Positions 1-5,350 are shown, counted from the first letter of the stretch. The stretch is DNA of 5,838 nucleotides from Candidatus Nitrosopolaris nunavutensis (GCA_002501855.1 DAOM01000191.1:12857-18694); one strand, 5' to 3'. The notes: generated by a model from the sequence alone, not told the origin. Numbers and translations: made by a program.

Positions 1-105
1 TTTTTAGAACAATGTTCACTAAGGCCCAAAAGCCTTATTCATACGCTCATAGGAAACATTACTTTTTAAAACTTTTAGTAAAAAAATACAAAATTAACGC
101 TGCCG

Positions 106-137
106 CCCTCCCGGGAGGGTACACTTTACATGTGTAC
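106..137. repeat. GC-rich perfect palindrome followed by a second inverted repeat
   Basis: CCCTCCCGGGAGGG (106-119) is a perfect 14-bp palindrome with no spacer, standing out in AT-rich surroundings. It abuts a second dyad, GTACAC (119-124) and GTGTAC (132-137), with a 7-nt spacer. Such back-to-back dyads could be a protein-binding site or a structured 3' end. The sequence does not show which. Confidence 0.5.
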
Positions 138-244
138 GTATGACAAACTATATGAAGATGGCTTGCTGCAAGTGCAAATAACTTTGCAGTAAACCAACGT
201 TAACGATGTTGAACAGTTGCTATTTGATCGAAACTAGCGTAGCA

Positions 245-297
245 GCCTACAGGATTTCGAATTATTCCATGCCAGGGAATTTGAATTGGCTGTAGGC
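245..297. repeat. 53-bp element with 8-bp inverted terminal arms and an inner stem
   Basis: GCCTACAG (245-252) is matched by CTGTAGGC (290-297). Inside lies a second stem, ATTCC (264-268) with GGAAT (276-280), around a 7-nt loop, and short AATT pairings flank it. After one mismatch the outer arms gain one more C-G pair and a G-T wobble. The trinucleotide GTA occurs at 239-241 and 299-301, which could be chance or a tiny target duplication. It may be a MITE-like remnant or a structured RNA element. Confidence 0.4.
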
Positions 298-306
298 GGT
301 ATAAGA

Positions 307-328
307 CGTGAAATATATTTATTTCATG
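307..328. repeat. Hairpin with tight 4-nt loop
   Basis: TGAAATA (309-315) pairs with TATTTCA (320-326) around a TATT loop. A G-T wobble (308/327) and a C-G pair (307/328) extend the stem to 9 bp. It lies about 110 nt past the stop of the minus-strand dehydrogenase-like gene, beyond the U-tract, so it may be a back-up 3'-end structure. Confidence 0.4.
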
Positions 329-385
329 ATGGCACGTTTTGTCCCTGCTTCGGAACGGCATAAGAGTTTCACCTACGGCTAGAAG

Positions 386-392
386 AAAAAAA
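386..392 (-). terminator. U-tract terminator of the beta-propeller gene
   Basis: Seven consecutive A on the plus strand read as U7 within CTCTTTTTTTCTTCT on the minus strand, about 45 nt after the stop of the gene at 438-1868. Archaeal RNA polymerase terminates at short U-tracts without needing a hairpin, so this is the likely 3' end. Confidence 0.5.
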
Positions 393-437
393 GAGACTAA
401 GACAAAATCAGATCTAGACCCGTTATCCGGTAGTTGT

Positions 438-1868
438 TTACTTGTTAACAGGAACTACTCTATATAGCGTCCCTTGTGTTTCGTCAAATGTTAGCACATA
501 TAGATAGCCATCATAGGGACTTACCTTAAGATCTGTAATCCCACCAAAGCCTTTTCCAAATATTATCTGGTTAAGAGGATCAGAACTGTTTGCTACCCCA
601 TCCGCAAGTGGACCGCTAGGTAGCAGTAATCCTGTTCTTTGTAAATTTAGTTTAAAGTGATAAATATTTCCATTTATTGCATCGGCAACGAACATATCAT
701 TTTCATACAGGTTACCCATCTTGTTAGAATTAAGGAATATAATTCCCGTCGGAGCTACACTCCGAAACCACGTAAACTGGGGCGGATGATATTTTCCTTT
801 CCCACCAAAATCGACTAAATCATTTGGATGAAGGGGTGCAACATGTTTTTCTGCTTGATCTATATTATAGCCGCGTAGCCATATGCCATCAATCTTATTG
901 TAGCCGCTGTTAAATCCCGGGTCAACCAAATTTATTTCGTCCCCAAATATCAAACCATTCTCAGTATCCCATAGAATTCTTGTTACAGGATCAAAAGCAA
1001 GCCCAAAACTATTCCACATTCCGTAGGAATAATAAAGGTCTAACGGATATTTATTTCCCAAAATGCCGGGTACTACTGGCTGACCATCCTGATTAACCCT
1101 GAGTATCCCACTAGTTCCATCCGGTTCACTCCCGTTCTGGATATTCTGTGCTTTAGTACTATGACCATTAATGCCAACATCGCCTATAGTAACATACACA
1201 TTATTATCAGGTCCGACAATCACCTTACCGCCATCACCAATAGCTCCTGGAGTTGCCGGAAGGTCTAACAGCATCTTTGGATTTACTAGCTTGTTGTTGT
1301 TGATCAATTCATACCTGTATAGGCGGTTACCCAATGGTTGTTTTCCTTCTGTAACATCGTCACCGGTGTGTGTCTGGGCTTGAGTATAGTATAGGAAAAC
1401 GTAGGTGGTAGTATTACGATTTCCATGGTTAGTAGACGAGGTTGCTGTAGTAAGAGGAGCGACAGCGATACCTAACATCCCCCTGTGAGCATACGTTGCA
1501 ACGCTTACATTAAGTAAAGCATGTTGCAGCTCAGTACCATTTACAACTCTTCTTACTGTGCCTGCATCTTTCTCTGTGACCACGATATCATTAGGACCTA
1601 AAAAGGCCATACTGGTTGGATATCTTAATCCTCTGAAAACCAGTTCAGCCTTTAGATTGGGATCAAGGATTGTTGGTCCTTTAGGAGAAGGGAGACCAAC
1701 TTCTGGATATTTTGGAGCTAAGGCTTTTGCAACATGACTACGATCATGTTGCATGATATATGGAAATTTGTTAGCTATAGATATAGAAGCCAAGGTTAAG
1801 ACTGCAATAAAAATTATACTTACTAAGGATGATGACGACGGTACAGAATGAGGCATTAGAAACTTCAT
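438..1868 (-). CDS. Exported glucose/sorbosone-dehydrogenase-type beta-propeller, probably not PQQ-binding
   Basis: This 476-aa protein starts with an ATG. Residues 14-33 form a hydrophobic segment after a basic N-terminus, so it is a signal peptide or anchor. The rest fits the GSDH beta-propeller fold of PQQ sugar dehydrogenases: GMLGIAVAPL (130-139), VGPDNNVYVTIGD (218-230), GTSGILRVNQDG (251-262), NSFGLAFDP (286-294), GDEINLVDPG (309-318), VAPTG (371-375) and SPYDGYLYVLT (450-460). Aligned from memory to the Acinetobacter soluble glucose dehydrogenase, the catalytic His144 is Gly211, and PQQ ligands Arg228, Lys377, Arg406 and Arg408 are Trp285, Ile398, Gly443 and Thr445. The fold is kept but the cofactor site looks lost. 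Five Asn-X-Ser/Thr sites (N110, N120, N152, N245, N427) fit an extracellular glycoprotein. Databases would probably name it a PQQ-dependent sugar dehydrogenase; I infer a binding or structural role, or an altered enzyme. Confidence 0.85.
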   Translation of the reverse strand: MKFLMPHSVPSSSSLVSIIFIAVLTLASISIANKFPYIMQHDRSHVAKALAPKYPEVGLPSPKGPTILDPNLKAELVFRGLRYPTSMAFLGPNDIVVTEKDAGTVRRVVNGTELQHALLNVSVATYAHRGMLGIAVAPLTTATSSTNHGNRNTTTYVFLYYTQAQTHTGDDVTEGKQPLGNRLYRYELINNNKLVNPKMLLDLPATPGAIGDGGKVIVGPDNNVYVTIGDVGINGHSTKAQNIQNGSEPDGTSGILRVNQDGQPVVPGILGNKYPLDLYYSYGMWNSFGLAFDPVTRILWDTENGLIFGDEINLVDPGFNSGYNKIDGIWLRGYNIDQAEKHVAPLHPNDLVDFGGKGKYHPPQFTWFRSVAPTGIIFLNSNKMGNLYENDMFVADAINGNIYHFKLNLQRTGLLLPSGPLADGVANSSDPLNQIIFGKGFGGITDLKVSPYDGYLYVLTFDETQGTLYRVVPVNK

Positions 1869-1884
1869 TGAAGGACTTATTGAA

Positions 1885-1896
1885 GATAATATAAGT
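1885..1896 (-). promoter_or_regulatory. Probable TATA box of the beta-propeller gene
   Basis: Read on the minus strand, ACTTATATTATC is centred about 22 nt before the ATG. There is no Shine-Dalgarno sequence between it and the start. The spacing predicts a leaderless or nearly leaderless mRNA. Confidence 0.4.
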
Positions 1897-2110
1897 AGTA
1901 TACGTTTGAATAAATCTTATGTTATTCATAGTGCGATCATCGACCTTAATGAACAACAGCCAAACATCTGCTCAATGATAATCTTGTTGGGATATTGCCA
2001 TGGAGGCGGGTCCTTCTTTGACTGCATTCATTTCTTTATTACAAAAGTATACTTTGATTAATTTCTTCGCTTCCTCTAGCTAAATATCTTAAATCTATTT
2101 CGTGATGTGA

Positions 2111-2132
2111 GATAAACCGGCTTGAGTTTATC
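2111..2132. repeat. Inverted repeat GATAAAC-8-GTTTATC
   Basis: Perfect 7-bp arms (2111-2117 and 2126-2132) flank an 8-nt spacer, followed at once by a very AT-rich run (2133-2154). It lies about 200 nt before the cbiE start and 240 nt before the divergent gene. An operator or a bidirectional 3'-end hairpin are both possible. Confidence 0.4.
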
Positions 2133-2295
2133 GTAATATTATATTATATTTATTGCAGTGTCTTCTAACATTGATAAAAAGTGAGGACAAAAAGTCTAAA
2201 GGTATACATAAGGTTAAAGTTCGGCTGCATGTCTTATTATGGTGTATTATGATTAATATAATACAAAGCGAATATGCAATTAAAGAAAGGCCAAG

Positions 2296-2302
2296 TTTAA
2301 AA
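2296..2302 (+). promoter_or_regulatory. TATA box of cbiE
   Basis: TTTAAAA lies with its centre 32 nt before the TTG start of cbiE, in the context CCAAGTTTAAAACTC. Archaeal initiation about 25 nt downstream would leave a leader of only a few nucleotides, matching the absence of a ribosome binding site. Confidence 0.55.
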
Positions 2303-2330
2303 CTCTCTTACTCATCATCTATATCATAAT

Positions 2331-3053
2331 TTGCCAAAGAAGCTATTTGTTATAGGAGTAGGTCCAGGATCCCCAAGATATTTGACTGATGCAGCTAAAG
2401 ATGCAATTAGTAAATCTCGCTATGTTATTGGGTATAAATATACTCTGATTATAATAGAAAGTGTAATAGATAGAAGCAAACAACAAATTTCTGAGATCAC
2501 TATGGAGAACCAAGAGATGGTATATAATGATGTATATAATAAAATGGCGGATAGTGATTATTCCACAGTGACCTTTACAGGTGACGTAAACTTTTCGGAA
2601 TCGGAGGTTGTTGATCGACTACTAGAAATTTTTGGAGATGACAATGTTGAAATTATTCCAGGTATCAGTTCAATCCAAATCGCGGCAGCGAGATGCAAAG
2701 TTCCACTTGATAAGGCATATGTAGCTACTTTCCACGTAAGTGGAGATATTGAGGGGAGAAAATTGGAGTTAGTTAATGCCATAGTAAACGGGAAAAGCGT
2801 AATTTTACTGCCCAGACCATGGCCTAGAGATCCAAAAAAGAACTTTATGCAATCAGACATTGCAATTTTCTTGAGGAAAAATGGGGTCGACACTTCAAGT
2901 CTAAAGGTTTATGTTTTTGAGCATTTGACACAAGGCGATAAAGAAACTGTTTTTAAAGGCAAGGTTAGTAATTTAGAAGGAAAATATTTCGACCCGTTTT
3001 CAGTCATGGTAATTGATCAGGTAAAGCGTAAGACATATTTGCAGTTTGCATGA
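2331..3053 (+). CDS. cbiE: Cobalt-precorrin-7 (C5)-methyltransferase CbiE
   Basis: This 240-aa cytosolic enzyme belongs to the tetrapyrrole (corrin/porphyrin) methyltransferase family. By family, it transfers a methyl group from S-adenosylmethionine to C5 of the corrin ring in cobalamin synthesis, working with CbiT, which is not in this window. Visible motifs are GVGPG (9-13), the N-terminal family signature; TGDVNFSESE (83-92), at the place of the usual GDP-containing SAM loop; PGISS followed by IQIAAAR (110-121); PRPWP (161-165); and EHLTQGDKE (197-205) near the C-terminus. The length fits a stand-alone CbiE, not a CobL-type CbiE-CbiT fusion. Translation starts at TTG: no in-frame ATG lies before residue 58, the GVGPG motif needs this start, and a TATA box sits just upstream. 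It is monocistronic here, with no other cob/cbi gene visible. The GDP-to-GDV change may be lineage-specific. Confidence 0.92.
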   Translation: MPKKLFVIGVGPGSPRYLTDAAKDAISKSRYVIGYKYTLIIIESVIDRSKQQISEITMENQEMVYNDVYNKMADSDYSTVTFTGDVNFSESEVVDRLLEIFGDDNVEIIPGISSIQIAAARCKVPLDKAYVATFHVSGDIEGRKLELVNAIVNGKSVILLPRPWPRDPKKNFMQSDIAIFLRKNGVDTSSLKVYVFEHLTQGDKETVFKGKVSNLEGKYFDPFSVMVIDQVKRKTYLQFA

Positions 3054-3544
3054 GAATTTGTACATGTCATGAAGTTTAAAAAAAACAATTGTATATAAAA
3101 CATTTTCATGAAATAATATTGTCTCATACAGAGTATTATTAACTTCGTTAGATAAACACACACGTTATGACCAGCCCTTCAAACAAATCGATAACCGAAT
3201 TATTAACACCACCACTACTTGCATAGGCATCATCTAAAAATGACGATTACTTATTATTGGAAGTGAAAATGAATTTGGCAGCTGACCCAAGTTAAACCAG
3301 AGGCACCTATAAAGAAGAAGTTATCACAAATTAGGTTTTTGGTTTCTAAATTAGCTTTTTATTTGGTTGAGTTATTATTGATCAGAAATTCTATTCTCGC
3401 AGGATCGTTAATTCTCTATACGGTAATTCTGGAAAGAGAGGAGGGCAAAATATTTGGATAACGTCGGATAGAAACGAGAATTCGTTCAATGTGATTGCAT
3501 GTTTTTTCCTTATTTCAGTAATAGCAATGATTCGGCTATTAGTT
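3054..3544. other. Intergenic region downstream of cbiE
   Basis: There is no intact gene with a clear start. The stretch contains a TCATGAA/TTCATGA inverted repeat (3067-3073, 3106-3112), a possible decayed small plus-strand gene (3167-3461), an AACGA-GAAT-TCGTT dyad (3473-3486) and a plus-strand hairpin terminator at its right end. Confidence 0.5.
3167..3461 (+). pseudogene. Possible decayed small membrane-protein gene, two frames
   Basis: An ATG at 3167 opens 19 codons to a TAG (3224). The same frame continues after it through KNDDYLLLEVKMNLAADPS to a TAA at 3293. The next frame (+1), open from 3273 to the stop at 3459, then gives QVKPEAPIKKKL and a hydrophobic stretch, LVELLLIRNSILAGSLILY, ending EREEGKIFG. 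One stop read through plus one frameshift would give about 98 residues with a membrane segment. Alternatively only the second part is a gene: a TTG at 3339 would give a 40-aa membrane peptide, with a CCTATAAAG box about 29 nt before it. A strong terminator in the same direction lies about 60 nt downstream. No family is recognised. Confidence 0.3.
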
Positions 3545-3554
3545 TTATTTTTTT
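3519..3554 (+). terminator. Hairpin plus T-tract terminator
   Basis: TAATAGC (3519-3525) pairs perfectly with GCTATTA (3535-3541) across a 9-nt loop, and is followed one base later by TTTTATTTTTTT (3543-3554). In the plus direction this looks like a textbook intrinsic terminator. It could end cbiE read-through or the small plus-strand gene before it. It overlaps the stop codon of the minus-strand gene at 3545. Confidence 0.65.
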
Positions 3555-4013
3555 GTCCTCATCAATTCAGACTCCTCAATCTGTCTTGTTTCACTTTTTC
3601 CTTCATTTTGTTGTACGGTTTTTCTAAAGTCGATGATTTCCTTTAGGAGATTGTGTAATGCAGGATCTGCTATTAGATACCTATTGTGACCTGTGACCAG
3701 ACTCCTCCAGTGACAAAAGCAAACCACTATCCACCAATAACGTCAACGCCAGTCTCAAATCTTGATTCGATGTTATATTTCTACTGTTTTTAATTATGCC
3801 TTGAAAAAGTAAATTATGTGCTTCATTAATCCATAGTCTAGATCCGTTCTCAAAAATAGAGTCTATTATGTAAGAATATTTTCTGTACCTATTACTATCA
3901 TGAAAAAATTTTAAATCTAAAACACTTCTTATTATTACGGATTTCACAAGTGCATTTAAATATATAGTTAAGCTTGAAATATTATGTCGATAAAAAAATA
4001 AATCTGTTGGCAT
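3545..4013 (-). pseudogene. Winged-helix-like protein gene broken by a 7-bp duplication
   Basis: One frame (4013 to 3681) gives 110 residues ending SLEESGHRSQ. The neighbouring frame continues from the same place with GHNRYLIADPALHNLLKEI and ends at 3545. The junction is a perfect tandem repeat of seven bases (TGTGACC twice on the plus strand, 3685-3698). Removing one copy joins the frames exactly as LEESGHNRYLIADPAL, giving 153 residues. The joined C-terminal half (about 60-125) reads as a winged helix: helices INEAHNLLFQGIIKN and SNQDLRLALTLLVDSG, then a beta-wing LLLSLEESGHNRYLIAD. This resembles DNA-binding regulators or the C-terminal domain of archaeal AAA ATPases; no exact family is claimed. 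As it stands the product would lack the second wing strand and the acidic, Lys-rich tail. Its ATG overlaps that of the zinc-ribbon gene on the other strand. Confidence 0.6.
3685..3698. repeat. Perfect 7-bp tandem duplication
   Basis: TGTGACC occurs twice in direct succession (3685-3691 and 3692-3698). Seven bases is not a multiple of three, so the second copy shifts the frame of the minus-strand gene and brings a TAG into frame at 3681-3683. It is the likely inactivating change, or a reversible one if slippage restores it. Confidence 0.85.
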
Positions 4014-4110
4014 GACTAGCGGTTCTTCTACAAAATATTGTATCGAGTGTGGTGCACGGATGTCGAAGTTAGCGCGTAATTGTCCTGCTTGTGAAGAGAC
4101 TCGAATATGA
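4012..4110 (+). CDS. Small zinc-ribbon protein, 32 aa
   Basis: ATG to TGA gives 32 residues with two CxxC knuckles: KYCIECG (8-14) and NCPACEE (23-29), separated by ten residues. This is the classic zinc-ribbon pattern, in which four cysteines (10, 13, 24, 27) bind one zinc ion. Stand-alone ribbons of this kind are common in archaea and may bind nucleic acid or proteins; the partner cannot be told. An in-frame stop at 3991-3993 and the absence of another ATG fix the start. AT-rich sequence at 3976-4002 can supply a promoter, there is no Shine-Dalgarno sequence, and a U-rich terminator begins 15 nt after the stop. Its ATG shares two bases with the opposite-strand ATG of the broken winged-helix gene, so the two transcripts must exclude or overlap each other. 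Confidence 0.7.
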   Translation: MTSGSSTKYCIECGARMSKLARNCPACEETRI

Positions 4111-4125
4111 ATACACTTTACATAC

Positions 4126-4149
4126 TTTTTTATGTTTATTTGTCATTTT
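4126..4149 (+). terminator. U-rich terminator after the zinc-ribbon gene
   Basis: TTTTTT (4126-4131) is followed by two further T-rich runs (to 4149), just after the zinc-ribbon stop. This is a typical archaeal U-tract terminator and lies in the convergent gap before the SpoIIM-like gene's 3' end. Confidence 0.5.
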
Positions 4150-4205
4150 AATCTAAAATGTCACGATCTATGAATATAGTTCGGCCATCTAGCCGGACTC
4201 CTGAA

Positions 4206-4742
4206 TTATACATTTGGTAGAGTGTGAGGGCCACTGAATTGTGTTATAATCTGCCATTCAATTACTGCTCCAACCAATAATACTAATATAACAATTCCAA
4301 CCTCAATAAGGATTGGGATAGCGTATTCTCTCCATGGCTTTTTCTTTACAAGTTGATAAATGAATATGCCGCTTCTGGATATTGCTATACCATAAGCAAA
4401 AACTTCCATAATCCCAAACGGAGTAATTAGAATTATCAGAGGAGGAACATTATTAAGAGTAGACGTTTGCGCTATCGCAGTAAATATCATCCCTGTATAA
4501 AAACCAGAAATTACTCCCAGTCCTATCCCTGCTGCAGGCACAAACATCCCGAGCGCAATCTTGGCGTTGTTGATGAAAATTCCGTTTTGATCAATGCCTC
4601 TAATTTGTTGGGCAAAATGTTGTCTTAAGTCCGCTGTTTGCTGCTTACCCATATGAACTGCTGCACCAGCAGAATAGGCAATTAAAAAAACGATCATACC
4701 CAAGACCATATAAATAATGCGTCGCTTGATATCAAAGCGCAA
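4206..4742 (-). CDS. SpoIIM/DUF95-family integral membrane protein
   Basis: This 178-aa protein has about four membrane segments: roughly 10-29, 61-90 (Gly-rich, possibly broken), 101-124 and 141-163. The SpoIIM signature is visible: FINNAKIALGMFVPAAGIGLG (56-76 region) and PFGIMEVFAYGIAISRSG (108-125), matching the family's NN...AL...F...G and P(H)GI.E pattern, with Phe where His is usual. Stage II sporulation protein M homologues are widespread in non-sporulating archaea. In Bacillus SpoIIM works in septal peptidoglycan remodelling, which archaea lack, so the role here is unknown and probably concerns the membrane. The start is TTG. An upstream in-frame stop comes 12 codons earlier with no ATG between, and a TATA-like box lies about 28 nt before it. 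Starting at Met12 would remove the basic residues before the first helix. It converges with the zinc-ribbon gene. Confidence 0.8.
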   Translation of the reverse strand: MRFDIKRRIIYMVLGMIVFLIAYSAGAAVHMGKQQTADLRQHFAQQIRGIDQNGIFINNAKIALGMFVPAAGIGLGVISGFYTGMIFTAIAQTSTLNNVPPLIILITPFGIMEVFAYGIAISRSGIFIYQLVKKKPWREYAIPILIEVGIVILVLLVGAVIEWQIITQFSGPHTLPNV

Positions 4743-4764
4743 TATGCAAAATAGTAGTATTTTG

Positions 4765-4776
4765 TTATTATAATGT
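4765..4776 (-). promoter_or_regulatory. TATA-like box of the SpoIIM-family gene
   Basis: On the minus strand this reads AACATTATAATAAC, centred about 28 nt before the TTG start, with no ribosome binding site in between. This predicts a leaderless transcript and supports the TTG. Confidence 0.45.
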
Positions 4777-4804
4777 TATCGAGAAAGTGAACTTACTAGG
4801 TCAA

Positions 4805-4860
4805 ACTTGCAAATTATACAAGTCAGCTCACTTATTAAGTCGCTAGTGATATACTAGCGA
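4805..4860. repeat. Two adjacent hairpins upstream of the SpoIIM-family gene
   Basis: ACTTG (4805-4809) pairs with CAAGT (4819-4823) around a 9-nt loop. A stronger hairpin follows: TCGCTAGT (4840-4847) with ACTAGCGA (4853-4860) around GATAT, a perfect 8-bp stem. They lie 60-120 nt upstream of the SpoIIM-like start and overlap the 3' end of the doubtful ORF to the right. Either a transcript 3'-end structure or a regulator site is possible. Confidence 0.5.
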
Positions 4861-5157
4861 TATGATACATGATATCAAATTAGCAGCTTGGCTGTAATGT
4901 CGGGTGTTGAGGACAGTTGCTGTATTTCGGTGGCCGTTAACACAAATGCTCCTAACACAATAGATCGAACATATCGTATGCAGTCTTAGATTGGTAGAGG
5001 GCATAGGTAATGTATCAGCATTTCTGTTGGCAATTAAAGGAGAAGAGAAGCTAAAGAGAAATTGCGACAACAGCGCAATTTGACCAATATTTTGATAACC
5101 TGGTGTTGCAAAACACTCAGACACAACAGCAACAACAAAGCCTGAGATCATGATCAT
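4843..5157 (-). CDS. Doubtful 104-aa ORF with signal-like N-terminus
   Basis: The first half (MIMISGFVVAVVSECFA, then NIGQIALLSQFLFSF) is hydrophobic and could be a signal peptide or membrane segment. The second half (from about residue 59) is rich in Cys, His and Asn and does not look like a folded protein. In that stretch a different minus frame, ending at 4875, reads more naturally (YVRSIVLGAFVLTATEIQQL). This suggests either a chance ORF or an old gene with a frameshift near 4985. A TATA-like box (5201-5209) lies about 48 nt upstream, farther than for the other genes here. No family is recognised. Confidence 0.2.
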   Translation of the reverse strand: MIMISGFVVAVVSECFATPGYQNIGQIALLSQFLFSFSSPLIANRNADTLPMPSTNLRLHTICSIYCVRSICVNGHRNTATVLNTRHYSQAANLISCIISLVYH

Positions 5158-5200
5158 TTATGAGATCGACCATGATAGATAGATCCGCACCGAACTTGGT

Positions 5201-5209
5201 CTTTTTATA
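5201..5209. promoter_or_regulatory. TATA-like box usable in either direction
   Basis: CTTTTTATA on the plus strand reads TATAAAAAG on the minus strand. In minus it could start a transcript near 5178 for the doubtful ORF. In plus it sits 25 nt before an ATG (5231) opening only 23 codons (MYKKELPVNQEVLKY...). Neither product is convincing, so this is a candidate only. Confidence 0.3.
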
Positions 5210-5305
5210 GTAGATTCTATTAAATATAATATGTATAAAAAGGAATTACCAGTGAATCAAGAGGTTTTGAAATATATACATATGAAGTTTATCAGAGCAT
5301 GAGAA

Positions 5306-5313
5306 CTTTAAAT
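5306..5313 (+). promoter_or_regulatory. TATA box of the 51-aa Cys-rich gene
   Basis: CTTTAAAT is a strong archaeal-type box centred about 41 nt before the ATG at 5351. Initiation 25-27 nt downstream would leave a leader of about 15 nt. No Shine-Dalgarno sequence is seen. Confidence 0.5.
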
Positions 5314-5350
5314 CGATTTTCGTAGTTAATAAGGCTATCATATAATCAAA

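Larger units (their letters stand above)
1..437. other. Intergenic region with several inverted repeats, no convincing gene
   Basis: I see no convincing gene here. A 43-codon plus frame (12-143, open to the left edge) and a 53-codon minus frame (200-361) exist, but neither resembles a known family and the second runs through hairpin sequence. The stretch does hold a TAAGGC/GCCTTA hairpin (20-37), a GAAC-AAT-GTTC dyad (7-17), a GC-rich perfect palindrome (106-119), a paired-arm element (245-297), a hairpin (307-328) and a U-tract terminator for the minus-strand gene to its right. Confidence 0.6.
1869..2330. other. Divergent intergenic region between the beta-propeller gene and cbiE
   Basis: This 462-bp stretch holds the two divergent promoters and an inverted repeat at 2111-2132. 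Short minus-strand frames occur at about 1972-2130, where two overlapping frames both look somewhat protein-like (for example DLRYLARGSEE in one and AKKLIKVYF in the next). They have no clean start and could be a remnant of an old gene, but the evidence is too thin to annotate one. Confidence 0.5.

Noticed and set aside
12..143. A 43-codon plus-strand frame open to the left edge
   Set aside because: No recognisable motif, and its length is close to what chance allows. It runs through the GC palindrome and dyad.
200..361. A 53-codon minus-strand ORF starting MPFRSRDKTC
   Set aside because: It passes through two hairpins, has no recognisable motif and lies in the 3' region of another gene on the same strand.
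1171..1383. Plus-strand 70-aa ORF
   Set aside because: Shadow of the beta-propeller gene on the other strand.
1771..1956. Minus-strand 61-aa ORF
   Set aside because: It overlaps the promoter and signal-peptide region of the propeller gene in another frame, and its composition is not protein-like.
1972..2130. Two overlapping minus frames with protein-like stretches (DLRYLARGSEE; AKKLIKVYF)
   Set aside because: No start codon serves them jointly and no precise indel joins them, unlike the 7-bp case. Kept only as a note in the intergenic entry.
2558..2893. Minus-strand 111-aa ORF
   Set aside because: Antisense shadow of cbiE, which has clear family motifs.
4182..4195. CGGC/GCCG mini-hairpin between convergent genes
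   Set aside because: A four-base stem is common by chance.
5231..5302. A 23-codon plus ORF after a TATA-like box
   Set aside because: Too short, with no motif. Spacing to the box alone is not enough.
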